A DNA stretch of 64,000 bases from Phascolarctos cinereus (taxonomy: Eukaryota; Chordata; Mammalia; Diprotodontia; Phascolarctidae). A program made the position numbers and the translations under genes. The stretch covers positions 4,920,001 to 4,984,000 of the forward strand of contig NW_018343969.1 in NCBI RefSeq assembly GCF_002099425.1, written 5' to 3'. The notes beneath the pieces were generated by a model. The model worked only from the letters and a program-made list of their open reading frames with translations, was not told where the DNA came from and searched no databases. The stretch's first letter is position 1. The number at the start of each line of letters is the position of its first letter. Positions 32,750 to 43,999 of the stretch are shown here, in pieces.

Positions 32750-32880
32750 TGTGCCATCACCTCTCAAATTACTAACCATCTACTATTTCTCCCCCATTAG
32801 AATACAAGTTCCTTGAAGGAAACAAATTTTTTCTGCTTTGTTTAGTATTCCAGACACTTATTGACTAGCTGAATTATTAC
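32750..32880 (+). mobile_element. L2 LINE 3'-end fragment
   Basis: 'ccattagaatacaagttcc' and 'ttgaaggaaacaaattttt' with the following 'gtattccagacacttatt' match an L2 terminus. Confidence 0.5.
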
Positions 32881-32954
32881 CTTGCCAGTGACTTTATCAC
32901 TTTCATTGCTATTCCTGCTTTGGCTATAGTTGGATATTATACTTCATGGCATCT

Positions 32955-33225
32955 TGAAAAAGAATAATACCAGAAATTAGAGGATCTGAATCTTAGTTCT
33001 GGCTGTGTCATTTGTTAGCTATATGACTTTGGGCAAGATACTTGACTTCTTAGTCCCATCATATATATAAGGTGAGATTAATGATAATAACAAATAATAA
33101 TAATAACAACAGTTCACCACACAGAGTTGTTAGGAACATCATATGAGATACTCTATATTAGAGGGCATTGTATAACTCTAATGTACTACACAAATATAAG
33201 ATCATATTAGTAAGAGCAGTTATAA
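32955..33225 (+). mobile_element. MIR SINE
   Basis: 'gttagctatatgactttgg', 'gcaagatacttgacttctt', 'aataataacaacagttcac', 'acagagttgttaggaacat' and 'cacaaatataagatcat' in MIR order. It abuts a second, oppositely oriented MIR. Confidence 0.7.
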
Positions 33226-33475
33226 TAATAGCAAGAATTTTATACTACTTTAAAGTTTACACTGTGCTTTATAAATATCTTATTCTGTCCTTACAACAAC
33301 TCTGAAAGCTAGGTGCCATTATTTCCCCTATTTTATAGATGAGGAAACTGAGATAGCTAGAGATCAAGTGACTTGTCAAGGGTTACTCAGCTAGAAAGTA
33401 TCTGAGGCTTTATTCACACCTAGGTGTCCCTACTTCTAGGTCTAGTGATTTATTCGCTGCCTACAATATAATAAC
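33226..33475 (-). mobile_element. MIR SINE, near complete
   Basis: Complement: 'aagtttacactgtgcttta', 'ttacaacaactctgaaagc', 'tattttatagatgaggaaa', 'gtgacttgtcaagggttac' and 'ttattcacacctaggtg'. With 32955-33225 it forms a tail-to-tail pair. Confidence 0.8.
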
Positions 33476-33957
33476 CACATTATTTTAAAAACCTACACAT
33501 CTCTTTTGGTTGTTCTTTATTTTTTTTAAAGGATACCCACTTCAACTTTGTATTTTGGTCTTATTTTCCCCTTCCTAGCAAGAGATGTTTTCTTCCACAA
33601 GGGACCATCATTAAAATCTCTTCAGAATGAAGAAAGATCCATTGATTTTTTTTTTCCTCTAGCTTTTTAGGCTTTCTACATTTCTTTTTCTAGTGGTCAT
33701 GTTCTAAAAACACTTCAATAAATTACAACATTGAATGTGTAACATAGGTCTGACCTGTGCCATACATGAAATATTGATGGCCAATATAGGTACTAGTGAA
33801 CATAAGTAGCCTTTTAAATTTTTAACTACAGTTAGATTTACAAATCAGAGTACAGTAGGTGCATTCTGCTGTTTTGGCAAGATTGTTATCTCTGCTCTTT
33901 AATTTTTGAATCTGGATGATCTTGTTAAAGTACATATAGTAAGGCAAAAATTTTATA
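33476..33957. other. No gene seen
   Basis: Unrecognised AT-rich sequence with short T runs. Confidence 0.4.
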
Positions 33958-34065
33958 CCTGTTAGACTGTAAACTCCCTAAAGACAGAAACATTGTTTTC
34001 ACTACATTTTTTTACCTCTCCATATTCTTTGTCTCATAAATGCTTCATAGTTTTTGTTGAATTTA
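33958..34065 (+). mobile_element. L2 LINE 3'-end fragment
   Basis: 'ttagactgtaaactcccta', 'aagacagaaacattgtttt', then 'catagtttttgttgaattt' match the last 100 bp of L2. Confidence 0.55.
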
Positions 34066-34209
34066 ATTAATTTGCTATTTAAAAAAAAGTTTCATTTACA
34101 AAGTTTTCCTGAGGGAAGGTCCAGTAGTTGCATATAGTTGTTATACGTTCTCACTGAGCTTGGGCTGGGTGTGCAGACACACCTAGAGAATCATCTTCAT
34201 TGACTGTTC

Positions 34210-34345
34210 ACCTGAGGAGAAAAGGGCCAAATGGAATTCCTGATGATTTGTCCAGTGTCACACATCTAGTATGTCAGTAGAAAGGATTGAACCTGGGTCT
34301 TCTTTATTTCAGGATTGGCTTTCTAGCCACTACATCTTGCTAACA
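34210..34345 (-). mobile_element. MIR SINE fragment
   Basis: Complement order: 'gatgatttgtccagtgtca', 'cacatctagtatgtcagta', 'aggattgaacctgggtctt' and 'tttctagccactacat'. Confidence 0.65.
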
Positions 34346-34564
34346 TTTTCAAGAGAGGTTCTATTCATGATAATGATAGTATAAGTGATAATAGGTAGAT
34401 TGATAGATAAAAATGATATATACCTATACCCATATATGTTTAATTATAATTATTTAAAGTTGACAGTAACTTTGACAGTAAGGTTTGAAGAATAGGTTAT
34501 TTTGTTTTTATTTTTATAATGTGCTGTACAACTTTATGTTAAATAAAAATACATTTTCATTCCT

Positions 34565-34675
34565 TCCATGTCATTAGTAAAATCTTACTGACTTTAATTG
34601 AATCTCTGATGATTAAGGATATTACAGTGTCTTGATTTTATCATTCTGAATATCATAGATCATTTGTATATTATG
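34565..34675. repeat. Direct repeat unit 1 (unidentified)
   Basis: Repeated about 725 bp downstream at 35270-35405. Shared blocks: 'ttgaatctctgatg' vs 'ttgaatctttattg', 'aaggatattacag' vs 'aaggatattacaat', 'tatcattctgaatatcata' (identical), and 'tcatttgtatattatga' (identical). I do not recognise a repeat family. Confidence 0.8.
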
Positions 34676-35269
34676 ATATATATCAGTGGTGTTACTGTGG
34701 ATGTAAAGATATAGATGTAGGATATATACAGAATTGAACTGTATCTGTGCTTACCCAAAGATATTTCCTAGTTTGCCTATTTTTGAAAGCCGCTCTTCAA
34801 TCTGATTTTCTTTGTATCTTCCTTTAAAAGTTTTAAAAGTACAGTATAGAAAAATGCTTAATTAATGTTCCTAATTAATATTGTTCCAACCTACATTGCT
34901 CTAGTTGATAGCTAAGTGTATTGTAGTCAACAGAAAGATGTTTTTCAGATTATGAAGTTTTGACAAATGCTGGTTGCTTGAGCTAAAGCAATTCCCTTAA
35001 TCTTAGACAGTTGTTTAAGGCTACAAATTACACAGAATGTACTAATAGGAAGTTTAATCACTATTACAATGCAATCACTCATCCAATTTCTTCACTCCCA
35101 AGCTCCAACTATTCTAAGTAATTGTTTTTAAAATAATAAACCCAAATGATGAAGTATGAATTATGGTTCTCTAATAATTTGGATTTCAGTTTATAAATGG
35201 GAAGATTGAGTACTGAACTCTAAATCAATACCTTCAGTAAGTTTTGTGAAATCAAATAATATGTTTGAT
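34676..35269. other. No gene seen; spacer between the two direct repeat units
   Basis: AT-rich with no recognisable coding or repeat blocks. Confidence 0.4.
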
Positions 35270-35405
35270 TTCATGTCATTTACACAAACTTTCTCAAATG
35301 TATTAAGACTACAGTACTGGCTTTGATTGAATCTTTATTGTTGAAGGATATTACAATGCCACAAGTTTATCATTCTGAATATCATAGTTCATTTGTATAT
35401 TATGA
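35270..35405. repeat. Direct repeat unit 2 (unidentified)
   Basis: Partner of 34565-34675. The best-matching core is about 90 bp; similarity fades at both edges. Confidence 0.8.
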
Positions 35406-35439
35406 CTAGCTGATTATACATTCTATTGCTTAATTTAAA

Positions 35440-36005
35440 AATATTTTATTCTGAACTTAAGAAATAAAATAAGCATTTACATAATGTAATAGAATAGGAA
35501 AAACAGCCATTGCACATGAAACTACAGATCTATTATATACAACTTGCTATTCTTTTTAAATATTTAATAAAGTTATCATGTAACTTTCTTTTACTTTCCT
35601 CCCCCTCATCCTAAAGATGGCTACCATCAGACACAGCTATATGGATATATACATACACACACATACATATACATACATATGTACACACATATACATGTAA
35701 AATCATTCCATAGCTACTTCTAATTATAAGTTCTTTCTCTGGATGCAGATAGTGTCTTCCTTGATAGTTAATTTGTAGTTTGTTAATTAATTTGTCATTA
35801 GAGTATTTATAATAGTCAAAATTACTTAGTTGTACAAAGTTGTTATTAAAACAATATTGCTGTTTGCATAAGACATTCTCTTGGTTCTGCTCATTTTGCT
35901 CTTCATTGTTTTATGCAAGTCTATCCATGTTTTTCTAAGATCATAAAGTTCATCTTCTCTTACAACAAAGTAATATTCCATCATGATCATATACCATCCT
36001 CAAAG
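35440..36005 (-). mobile_element. L1 LINE 3' end, older subfamily
   Basis: Complement of an L1 3'UTR and ORF2 end: 'ttctttctctggatgcagat', 'ttctcttggttctgctcat', 'gcaagtctatccatgttttt', 'taatattccatcatgatc' and 'atataccatcctc'. It is more diverged than 18630-19372 and 42741-43983, and its 3'UTR differs from theirs. Confidence 0.65.
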
Positions 36006-37009
36006 TCAATGTTACTATTTTTCACAAGGTTATTTGTTTGAGAAGAAAAATCCTGGCACTTTGTACTGGATCCATTACTGACACTTATTTGTCACTTGAC
36101 CTGAATGAGGACACTTACTTTTTGTATATATGATTCTCCCAAGTATTATGTGAAATATTTTGTCCAAGTTTGCACATGCATTTCAAAAGTTTGCTAAGTG
36201 CTCTATTATATCAAATACCATTTCTTATTCCTTCAAAATTTTTCATTCTTATTAATGCAATTAAACTTAAATTCTGGGAAAAAAAATCCCTAACAACTCC
36301 CTTACTTAGAACTGGAATGTTCTTCACCAGTGAAGTCACTCTGCTAGTTTTACTGTATTTTTCTACTCAGAACTAAGTAACCTGATAGAAAAAGCTTAAT
36401 TGAAGAATTCTTAGACTGGGGACAAGTCATTTAGCCATTTAGTGATAATTGCTACTTTTCCTGTGACCATCTCTGAATACCCTGTGGTATCAAATGTGAA
36501 AGATGAAAAAGTATTTTAGGAAGGGCATGCTAGCCATCTTTCTCTTCTTACAATCATACACAGTATTCCTGTGGGGATAAGGTGACTCTACATAATCCTC
36601 TAATATCTTTGGTAGAAAGAATAAAGATTTGCATAAATAATTGAGCCAGGGAAACATTCATTCCTTCAGAAAGTTACAAATTGTTTAGGAAATTAATTTT
36701 TTCAGTATTTCTTTTAGCTTATGGGTTGCCCTAGCAATCACATTTTCTAGGAAATGAGAAATGACAGGGGAGTTTCTAACTTATTTGCCTATGCTGCAAT
36801 ACACATTATGTCCCCATAATCATTGAAGCTGAACCTTGGTTTTGATAACACTGAGTATATATAGGTCCATTTTCACCTATTCTTATGAATAATTTGTCTT
36901 CCTTTTATCATAGAGGTTTCTCTATTTAATATATTCCTTATCATGATGAAAATTACATGTTACCCATTTTCATGCAGTCCAAGTGAATATTTCATTAACA
37001 AGATGTCAT
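36006..37009. other. No gene seen
   Basis: Unrecognised AT-rich sequence. Confidence 0.4.
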
Positions 37010-37345
37010 AAATGTGTATATATGTAGATATGAACACCATATATGTGTACACAAATGCATGTATACACTTATAAACATGTGTACACGTATTATATATACA
37101 ATCATATATTTAGGATATCTTATTCATATAAATGAAAATACAAGGTATATTTAAAATGCCTTATACTTTTATATATAATTTAATATATATATATATACAC
37201 ACACATACACATATGCAAACATGTGTATATACATAGAGACATGCATATGTGTATACATATAGACAAACATATGTGTTTACCTACATTAATATCTACACAT
37301 AATATGTAATATATGTGTGTACGTGTATATTTATACTTAGATAGA
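37010..37345. repeat. TA/TACACA/TGTA-rich microsatellite region
   Basis: Degenerate ATGTGTATA and TATATA units over more than 300 bp. The minus-strand open frame here (37180-37443) codes for a Cys/Tyr/Ile-rich repeat and is an artefact. Confidence 0.85.
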
Positions 37346-37474
37346 TAGATATCCCATATAAGTGAAGCAGCTTTACATCCAGGAAGAACTAATTTCAACT
37401 CCTTCCTCTTACACATAATTGTTGTGTGATCCCAATAAGTCATTTAACTTAAACTAGAGTATTCAGTGCTCAAG

Positions 37475-37662
37475 GCCAATGGAGTCAAACTCAAATAGAA
37501 ATGGATCCCTGCAGGCCCATATTGACTGATAAAATCACAAATTGACATTATCTATTTTAATTATATTTTATTTATTTTATTAAACATTTCCCAATTGCAT
37601 TTTAATCTGGTTCCAGCTTTACTTGGGAGTTTTGCTAGCCATATGCAACTGATACTTCTGCT
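37475..37662 (+). mobile_element. hAT-like MITE, family A copy 3
   Basis: 'aatggagtcaaactcaaat', 'ttaaacatttcccaattgc' and 'attttaatctggttcc', ending near 'actgatacttctg'. Same order as 3258-3470. Confidence 0.6.
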
Positions 37663-38329
37663 TTAGGCAACTCTCTAAGATTATAAACTATAGAAAAGGT
37701 GCCAATTTTCATGGCAGAGGTAATAAGCTCTCTTAGAAATTCTCTATAGAAATGAAATAACAGGTACAGTCCCTACCCTTCTTCTATCAGGTAAGAAGTT
37801 GGATGCAGATTACTATAATTACATTTCTTAAAGCAAGATATTTTTTCATAGTTATATACACATGGCACATCTGTGTTGTAGCTGAATTAGCTCTGGGTGG
37901 GGGATTGAGAAGGGAGAGGCAGAGAGAGACAGATAGAGATACAGAGAGAGATGGAAGTGTTAAGGGGAGAGAGGGGGAGGGAAAGTAAGAGGGAGAGAGA
38001 TTACAATTTACCAATAATTTTGTCATATCAGCTAATTTGTTAAACATATGAAAAACTGGAAGAACTAGCTAATACCTTAATTAAAGAATCATGATGTAAA
38101 CATGTCAGAGAACTCAAATGATGGGCTAATATAAAGATAAAATGTAATAGGATAACTGCAAAGTGTTATAACTGGATTCCCATAGCTATTCCATAATTGC
38201 AGCATGGTAGATAGTTCTTATGAAAAAAAATTTGGAAAATTTTATATATATTGAGCTCTGTAGGAGGTAGTAAGGCTGTATTGCAGTTAGAAAAACTCCA
38301 TTCATTTTGGGTTGTGTGGCATCATAATA
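37663..38329. other. No gene seen; GA-rich stretch near 37900-38000
   Basis: A degenerate GAGA/GAGATA tract lies at about 37905-38000; nothing else is recognised. Confidence 0.5.
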
Positions 38330-38590
38330 AACAGATGGAATAATGTCTCCTCCCACTGTATACCACCATCATACTCAAAATGAAAATACTGTTTTCATTT
38401 CTGAATGCTACATTTTAGGAACTACATTAACAAACTGGAGTGATCAGTGAGGTTAATTGATTTAAAACTAAGTTATGGCAAAATCAGTTGAAGGAAGTGA
38501 AGATGTTTAGAGAATACTTTAGTGGGAAATAATACAATAACAGTCTTAAAACATTAGATGGATTATTATGGGGGAAAGGAAATAATCTTC
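38330..38590 (+). mobile_element. L3/CR1 LINE fragment
   Basis: 'ttttcatttctgaatgctac', 'attttaggaactacattaac', 'aaactggagtgatcagtg', 'ttgaaggaagtgaagatg' and 'tttagagaatactttag' align in order with the equivalent stretch of the L3 at 19373-19550. Confidence 0.6.
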
Positions 38591-38604
38591 TGTAGGTCCC
38601 ACAA

Positions 38605-38822
38605 GTTTTTAACCCTTCTTTTGTCATAGACATAGGCAGCTTGTGTGGCCTGTAGACTCTTTCTCAGAATAATTTTTCTAAACATCTGAAGGAAATGTTA
38701 AGTTTCCTTTTAAAAGTCAGTGAAAATAAATATGTCATTTTCCCCATCCAAATTCACCGACATCCTAAAAAAACACATCTATGGATTCCTAAGGTGTCCA
38801 TGTACCCAAGCTTAAAAATCTT
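38605..38822 (+). mobile_element. hAT-like MITE, family B copy 2
   Basis: 'gtttttaacccttcttttg', 'gactctttctcagaataat', 'aaggaaatgttaagtttcc', 'gtcagtgaaaataaatatg' and 'ccatccaaattcaccga' match 19962-20176 in order. Confidence 0.6.
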
Positions 38823-39634
38823 TGTCTTAAATGGACAGATGGATCAGTTATAGGTTTCATTTTGACATAGAGAAAAAATATTTTCTAATGTTCATAGCTA
38901 TCAAAAAATGAAAATGAGCTGACTCAGAGTATGGTCATTTACCTATGATTAAACGTTTTCAAATACAGGTTTGATAGCCGCTTGTTAGTAATATTATAGC
39001 CACAATAACAACAACAACAACAATACACATTTATATGGTGTTTTAGGTAAAAGTCATGATTTAGGTACCTAACTGATTAGGAGTCCTTTGAGGTCCCTTA
39101 TAACTGTAAGATTTCATGAATCAAGTCTAAAGAATACAAACAATTAAGAAGGTGTTAGAGTTTTAATTCCGATTTCATTTGCAGCTGAATGTTTATTGAA
39201 ACACACCTGCAAGAGACTGAAAAGAAAGTAAGTTACAGAGAGAAAAGACAGTAATTGTGGGAGAGAGCCAACCAAAATGATCAAGACTAGTCATAAAATG
39301 TTAGCCAAATCTATGTGATAGTACAAGGATTTATCATTTTCTCAAGGTCTCCAAATACGCATATTAGGAAAAATCATACAATCTCATTCTTACGGGCACA
39401 TGGGTAGAGATTGTCCAAGATGATTCCTTAAATGTAATGTAGTTTTTGAATCCATGCTCATCCAACTATTTTGACCCCAAGAACTAGGTAACAGGCATAT
39501 TCCAACTCTGTTTCCCATAGCACAAATTTTATAGTAATGCATTTGGATGCCAGTCAGTGATTTTGTAGCAATTAGAAAATTAGATTTAAAAAAAAAAAGA
39601 ATTGGTTTTGTATAATGTGAAAGGACACTTACCT
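38823..39634. other. No gene seen
   Basis: A scrap near 39075-39120 ('cctttgaggtcccttata') resembles the L3-type SINE tail. The rest is not recognised. Confidence 0.4.
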
Positions 39635-39705
39635 AGGGACCAGACACTCAGAGTTAGATAACCAAGTCTCTCATTGATTAGTTGTGTGGCCTTGGGAAAA
39701 ACTCT
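39635..39705 (+). mobile_element. MIR SINE fragment
   Basis: 'ggaccagacactcagagtt' and 'tagttgtgtggccttggga' are MIR head blocks. The remaining part may lie near 40590-40610 after an insertion, which is uncertain. Confidence 0.45.
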
Positions 39706-40249
39706 TTTAGGCTTTTTGTTCTTGTTCCTCTTTTCTTCTTCTTCCTCCTCCCCCTCCTTTTTCACTGTCACTGTTGTTGATGGACTACCCCGGTGATTTC
39801 ATCTTTGTAAGGGAACTTCCATAGAGAACCTTTCTTCTCTGATACACGTCGGCCAGCATGTGCTTTGCAGCTAATTCTTAGTTAGTCTTCTCACAGTACT
39901 CTCATCTCCTCTCCTCTCCCCACATGGGGTATCATGCCCTTACCTGAGGGTGTTCTGCCCAAAGGAAGGTAACTTTTGATGGCTGAAACCTACCTACTTC
40001 TCTTGGGGTGTACTGCAAGATTTCTTTCTTAAAGAAAATGCCTTAAACCCAATTCACTCTGGCTTTCATTGATTAGACACAGTAGGTAGGTCCCTGCCCA
40101 AGCACTACTAAATGGTTACCTTTTGGGCCCTCCAGGCTCAGAGTGAATGTAAATAATAATTGTTTATCTTTTGGCCAATGACCCTGAGGGTCTTCCCCTT
40201 CCAGTTTGATTTTCTTTTTTATTACAGGGGCCACCCCTGGACTCACTTC
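39706..40249. other. No gene seen; possible 5' part of the unnamed repeat
   Basis: Begins with a CTTC/CCT-rich tract and becomes more GC-balanced than its surroundings, running without a break into the unnamed repeat at 40250. It may be the body of the same element; only two copies are visible, and copy 1 lacks this part. Confidence 0.35.
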
Positions 40250-40532
40250 TTAAACAGGCCTATTCACTGAATTCATTGAAAGTGAGAACTCAGAAAGACC
40301 TTAGCTTAAAAAGGCCAAGATCTCCCACTGCATCCTGGGCCATATTCAGTTGTCCTGATCTGTATCTGTCCACTGGACCCAGATGGCCCTGGAGGAGAAT
40401 GTGAGACTGGTGACTTTGCACAGCCCTCCCTCACTCAAATCCAATTCATTTGCAACTCATATCATCATCTTCATGATGTCATGGTCCGCTTTGAGAATGA
40501 AGGACAAACCAAAATCACACAACCACAACAGA
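40250..40532 (+). mobile_element. Unnamed dispersed repeat, copy 2
   Basis: 'aagaccttagcttaaaaag', 'cactgcatcctgggcca', 'tggacccagatggccctgg', 'gactttgcacagccctcc' and 'gatgtcatggtccgctttg', then an ACAAC-rich tail. Matches 25230-25492 throughout. Confidence 0.6.
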
Positions 40533-40649
40533 GAAGTTAAGTGACTTACTAACATGGCTGTTTTCCTCTTGTGTTTCCCACAGAATGAGATGGTTGAATT
40601 AGATCAGCATTAGCCTATTTCCATTTTTGTAAAGCTATAAATCTTAAGA

Positions 40650-40800
40650 AGTTTTTATGTGTGTCATGGTCCCCTTTGATAGTGGTGAAACTGGTGACCT
40701 TTTCAGAATAATATTTTGTAGAATTTTAAAAAAGACAATATTTCATATTTATTAGAATATATTTATTTAAAGTTTACAAACTATAGGTTAAGGACTCCAG
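40650..40800 (+). mobile_element. Possible hAT-like MITE, family B copy 3
   Basis: 'tatgtgtgtcatggtcccc', 'ttttcagaataatattttg' and a final 'ggttaaggactcc' resemble the family B ends and centre. Confidence 0.45.
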
Positions 40801-41797
40801 GAGATGATATCTAAGGTGGTTTATAGTTCTAACTATATACAATCCAAATAAGATGTTCTTCTTAACAGTCAAGGAATTCTTTCTATCCACTGATCCATAT
40901 ACAATAAACAGCAAACAGCCGAATTCACAATTGTCTTATTTAATAGAACAATGATTTGTAAAAGACAATAATAAAGAAATCAAAAACAACAAGAAAAGCC
41001 TTAGAGCTACCTCTTGAGAATAACCTGAGATGAAAAACTGGAATTCTTCCATATCTTTTATATATTGTGTATGTTTCAACTCACCCCAAACAAAACACAC
41101 AGAGAAAACAACAGCAACAACAACAAATGGATGTGTCATTAGAAACCACAATTTAGACTAAGAAACATTTTGTCAGTAAAATTAAGTACCATAGAATTTG
41201 GATATCAAAGCCATTGGAAAGTATTTCTTGCATGTATCTGAAAAAAAAAACCCTACAATGATTGCCTAAATAATCCTGAATATAAGAATACATATTCTTT
41301 CTAGTCATCTGCATCTTTGAAGCGTGGGCATTGTTATTTTTCTGTTATTCTTGTCAAGGTAAAATATAATTAAGTTATAAATTTTAAATAGCATTCCCAT
41401 TTTTCATCCCATTTCATACCATTTTAGAATGGTATGATTTGTTCATGTCTGCTAAGGACTGCCTATGAGGAACTTTTCAATCTTTCTGCACAATTATTGT
41501 ACTAAATATCTGAATGAGTCCTCATTGGCAGAAATTTCTGTGATCCTCGACATTTTTAAAAAATCATTTTGATATTGACTAAGGAACGTCAAGGCACAAT
41601 TAGGTCTTGTTGGGGTTGTGAAATTCCAATGTTCTCTGTGAGCATACACAATTTTGAAATCATCACTTTGATGTCCCTGTCTTTTAATCAAAGACTGGTA
41701 AATAGTTTATTTCCTTTCAGGCTACCATATAAGGTAGCATAAGCACATTTTTTTCTCCTTTACTTGTCATTTTTGGAATACCCGAGCCACATTCAAG
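40801..41797. other. No gene seen; small palindrome at 41415-41436
   Basis: 'cataccatt' and 'aatggtatg' form a 9-bp stem with a 4-nt loop. Otherwise unrecognised AT-rich sequence. Confidence 0.4.
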
Positions 41798-42085
41798 TTT
41801 GTTGGTTTTCTTATTTAGTTGCTCAGGCTTTCTGACTCTTTGTGACCCCATGGGCCATAGCACACCACGCCTTTTTTTCCTCCACTATGTCCAAAAGTCT
41901 ATCCAAGCTCATGTTCATTACTTCTATGACACTATTTATCTATCTTATCTTCTGCTTTCCCCTTCTCCTTTTGCTTTCAATCTTTGCAACCTTTCCAACA
42001 TTCCAACATCTCCAATGATTTCTGTCTTCTCATTATTTGGACAACATATTAAAATTTCAGCATTTGTCCTTCCAATAAATAGTCA
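41798..42085 (-). mobile_element. RTE (BovB-like) LINE 3' end
   Basis: Complement of a BovB-type 3' end: 'tatttagttgctcaggctt', 'gactctttgtgaccccatg', 'ccatagcacaccacgcc', 'tccaagctcatgttcatta' and 'cttctgctttccccttctcc', then 'aatttcagcatttgtcc'. The tail at 41815-41851 is the part shared with the tRNA-SINE 3' ends. Confidence 0.75.
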
Positions 42086-42139
42086 TATCAGAGACTTTTG
42101 TGCTTTTTTTTTAAAGATTAACTGAAAACCTTCTTCTTC

Positions 42140-42285
42140 TGGGGCTGATTTCAGTATTTTCTCTATGTCCTAAAAAAGTGCTGTCCAGGCCCTTAGATTC
42201 TGTTGATACAAAGACAAAAATGAAACAATCCTGGCTCTAAAGGAGCTTACATTCTAGGTCATAACTGCCTAATTATAATCTAAAA
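42140..42285 (-). mobile_element. L2 LINE 3'-end fragment
   Basis: 'gctgtccaggcccttagatt', 'gatacaaagacaaaaatga' and 'aaggagcttacattctagg' are the complement of the L2 end. Confidence 0.6.
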
Positions 42286-42724
42286 CAGAGTACATTCTGT
42301 GTGTTCTTAAGGAACGTTCTACTTTTTTTTGCACCTATTGCCTTTTGTAAAATTGTATGGCAGGTGTACATAGCAGCTTAGAGAAGGTACTAATTTCATG
42401 ATTTAAAAAATAGTAATTGACTAAAAATTGGGTTTAAAGAACAGAATTATTCAAGTACTTGTAATTATGTTGAGCAATTTTCAATAAATTTGAATTCTTT
42501 TTGAATTACTTAGTAAGGAGGAAATTCAAATCTTTGCATATACTTAGGCATATATTTTATTTTATGCCTTTAATGTAAATGGTTTTTGTATTTTTAAATA
42601 CACAATTAAATACGAAAGGAACACTTTTCACTCTACTTACATCACCCAGTATTTTTATATTAAGTCAGTAGTATATTATATAATATGCATATTGAATCTT
42701 GGCTTTGGGATCAAATATCAAAGC
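42286..42724. other. No gene seen
   Basis: Unrecognised AT-rich sequence. Confidence 0.4.
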
Positions 42725-42740
42725 TAACATCTTAGTTTTT

Positions 42741-43983
42741 TATTAATTAATTTATTTTTAGTTTTCAACAATCACTTCCGTAAGGTTTTAGTTTTAAAAA
42801 TTTTCCCCCTCCCTCCCCAAAACAGTGTGGAATCTGCTATAGGTTCTACATATACATTCCTATTAAACATATTTGCACATTAGTTATGTTGTAAAGAAGA
42901 ATTAGGACCAATAGGAGGAACCACAAAAAAAAAAAGAGGAAACAAAACAAAACAGAAAATAAAAAAGCAAATAGTGTGCTTCAACCTGCATTCAAACTCC
43001 ATAGTTCTTTCTCTGGATGTGAATAGCATTTTCCATCATGAGTCTTTTGGAGTCATCTTAGATACTTGCATTGCTAAGAAGAGATAGGTCTATCAAAGTT
43101 AGTCATTGCACAACGTAGCTGTTACTGTGTACAATGTACTCCTGGTTCTACTCATTTCACTCAGTATCAGTCCATACGAATCTTTCCAGGTTTTTCTGAA
43201 GTCAGCCTGTTCATCATTTCTTATAGCACAATAGTATTCCATTACATTTATAAACTACAACTTGTTCAGCCATTCCCCAATTGATGGGCATCTTCTCAAT
43301 TTCCAATTCTTTGCTACCACAGAAAGAGCTGCTATGAAGATTTTTGCACATGTGGGTCCTTTTCCCATTTTTATAATGTCTTTGGGATACAGACCTAGAA
43401 GTGCTATTTCAGGGTCAAAGGCTATGCACATTTTTATAGCCCTTTGGGCATAGTTCCAAATTGCTCTCCAAAATGGTTGGATCATTTCACAACTCCACCA
43501 ATAATGCATTAGTATTCCAATTTTTCCACATCTTGTCCAGCCTTTCTCATTTTCCTGTTTTGTTGCTGGCCAATCTGATAGGTGTGATGTGGTACCTCAG
43601 CGTCATTTTGATTTTCATTTCTTTAATCAATACTGATTTAGAGCATTTTTTCATATGGCTATAGATAGCTTTAATTTCTTCATCTGAAAACTGCGTGTTC
43701 ATATTCTTTGACCATTTATCAATTAGGGAAATGACTTTTATTCTTATAAATCTGACTTAGTTCTCTACATATTTTAAAAATGAGGCCCTTATCAGAGGGT
43801 TGTAAAATTTTTTTCCCAGTTTTCTGCTTCCCTCCTAATCTTGATTGCACTTGCTTTGTCTGTGAAAAAATTTTCAATTTAATGTAATCAACATTATTCA
43901 TTTTGCATTTCACAATGTTCTCTATTTCTTGTTTGGTCATAAATTCTTCTGTTCTCCATAAGTCTGACAGCTAAATTATTCCT
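42741..43983 (-). mobile_element. 5'-truncated L1 (ORF2 C-terminus and 3'UTR) with TSD
   Basis: Minus-strand coding for the L1 ORF2 end: [80 protein letters not shown]. The 3'UTR follows to the left. The TSD is 'taacatcttagttttt' (42725-42740) and 'tagcatcctagttttt' (43984-43999), differing at two of 16 bases. 1.24 kb, 5'-truncated, frames broken. Confidence 0.9.
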
Positions 43984-43999
43984 TAGCATCCTAGTTTTT

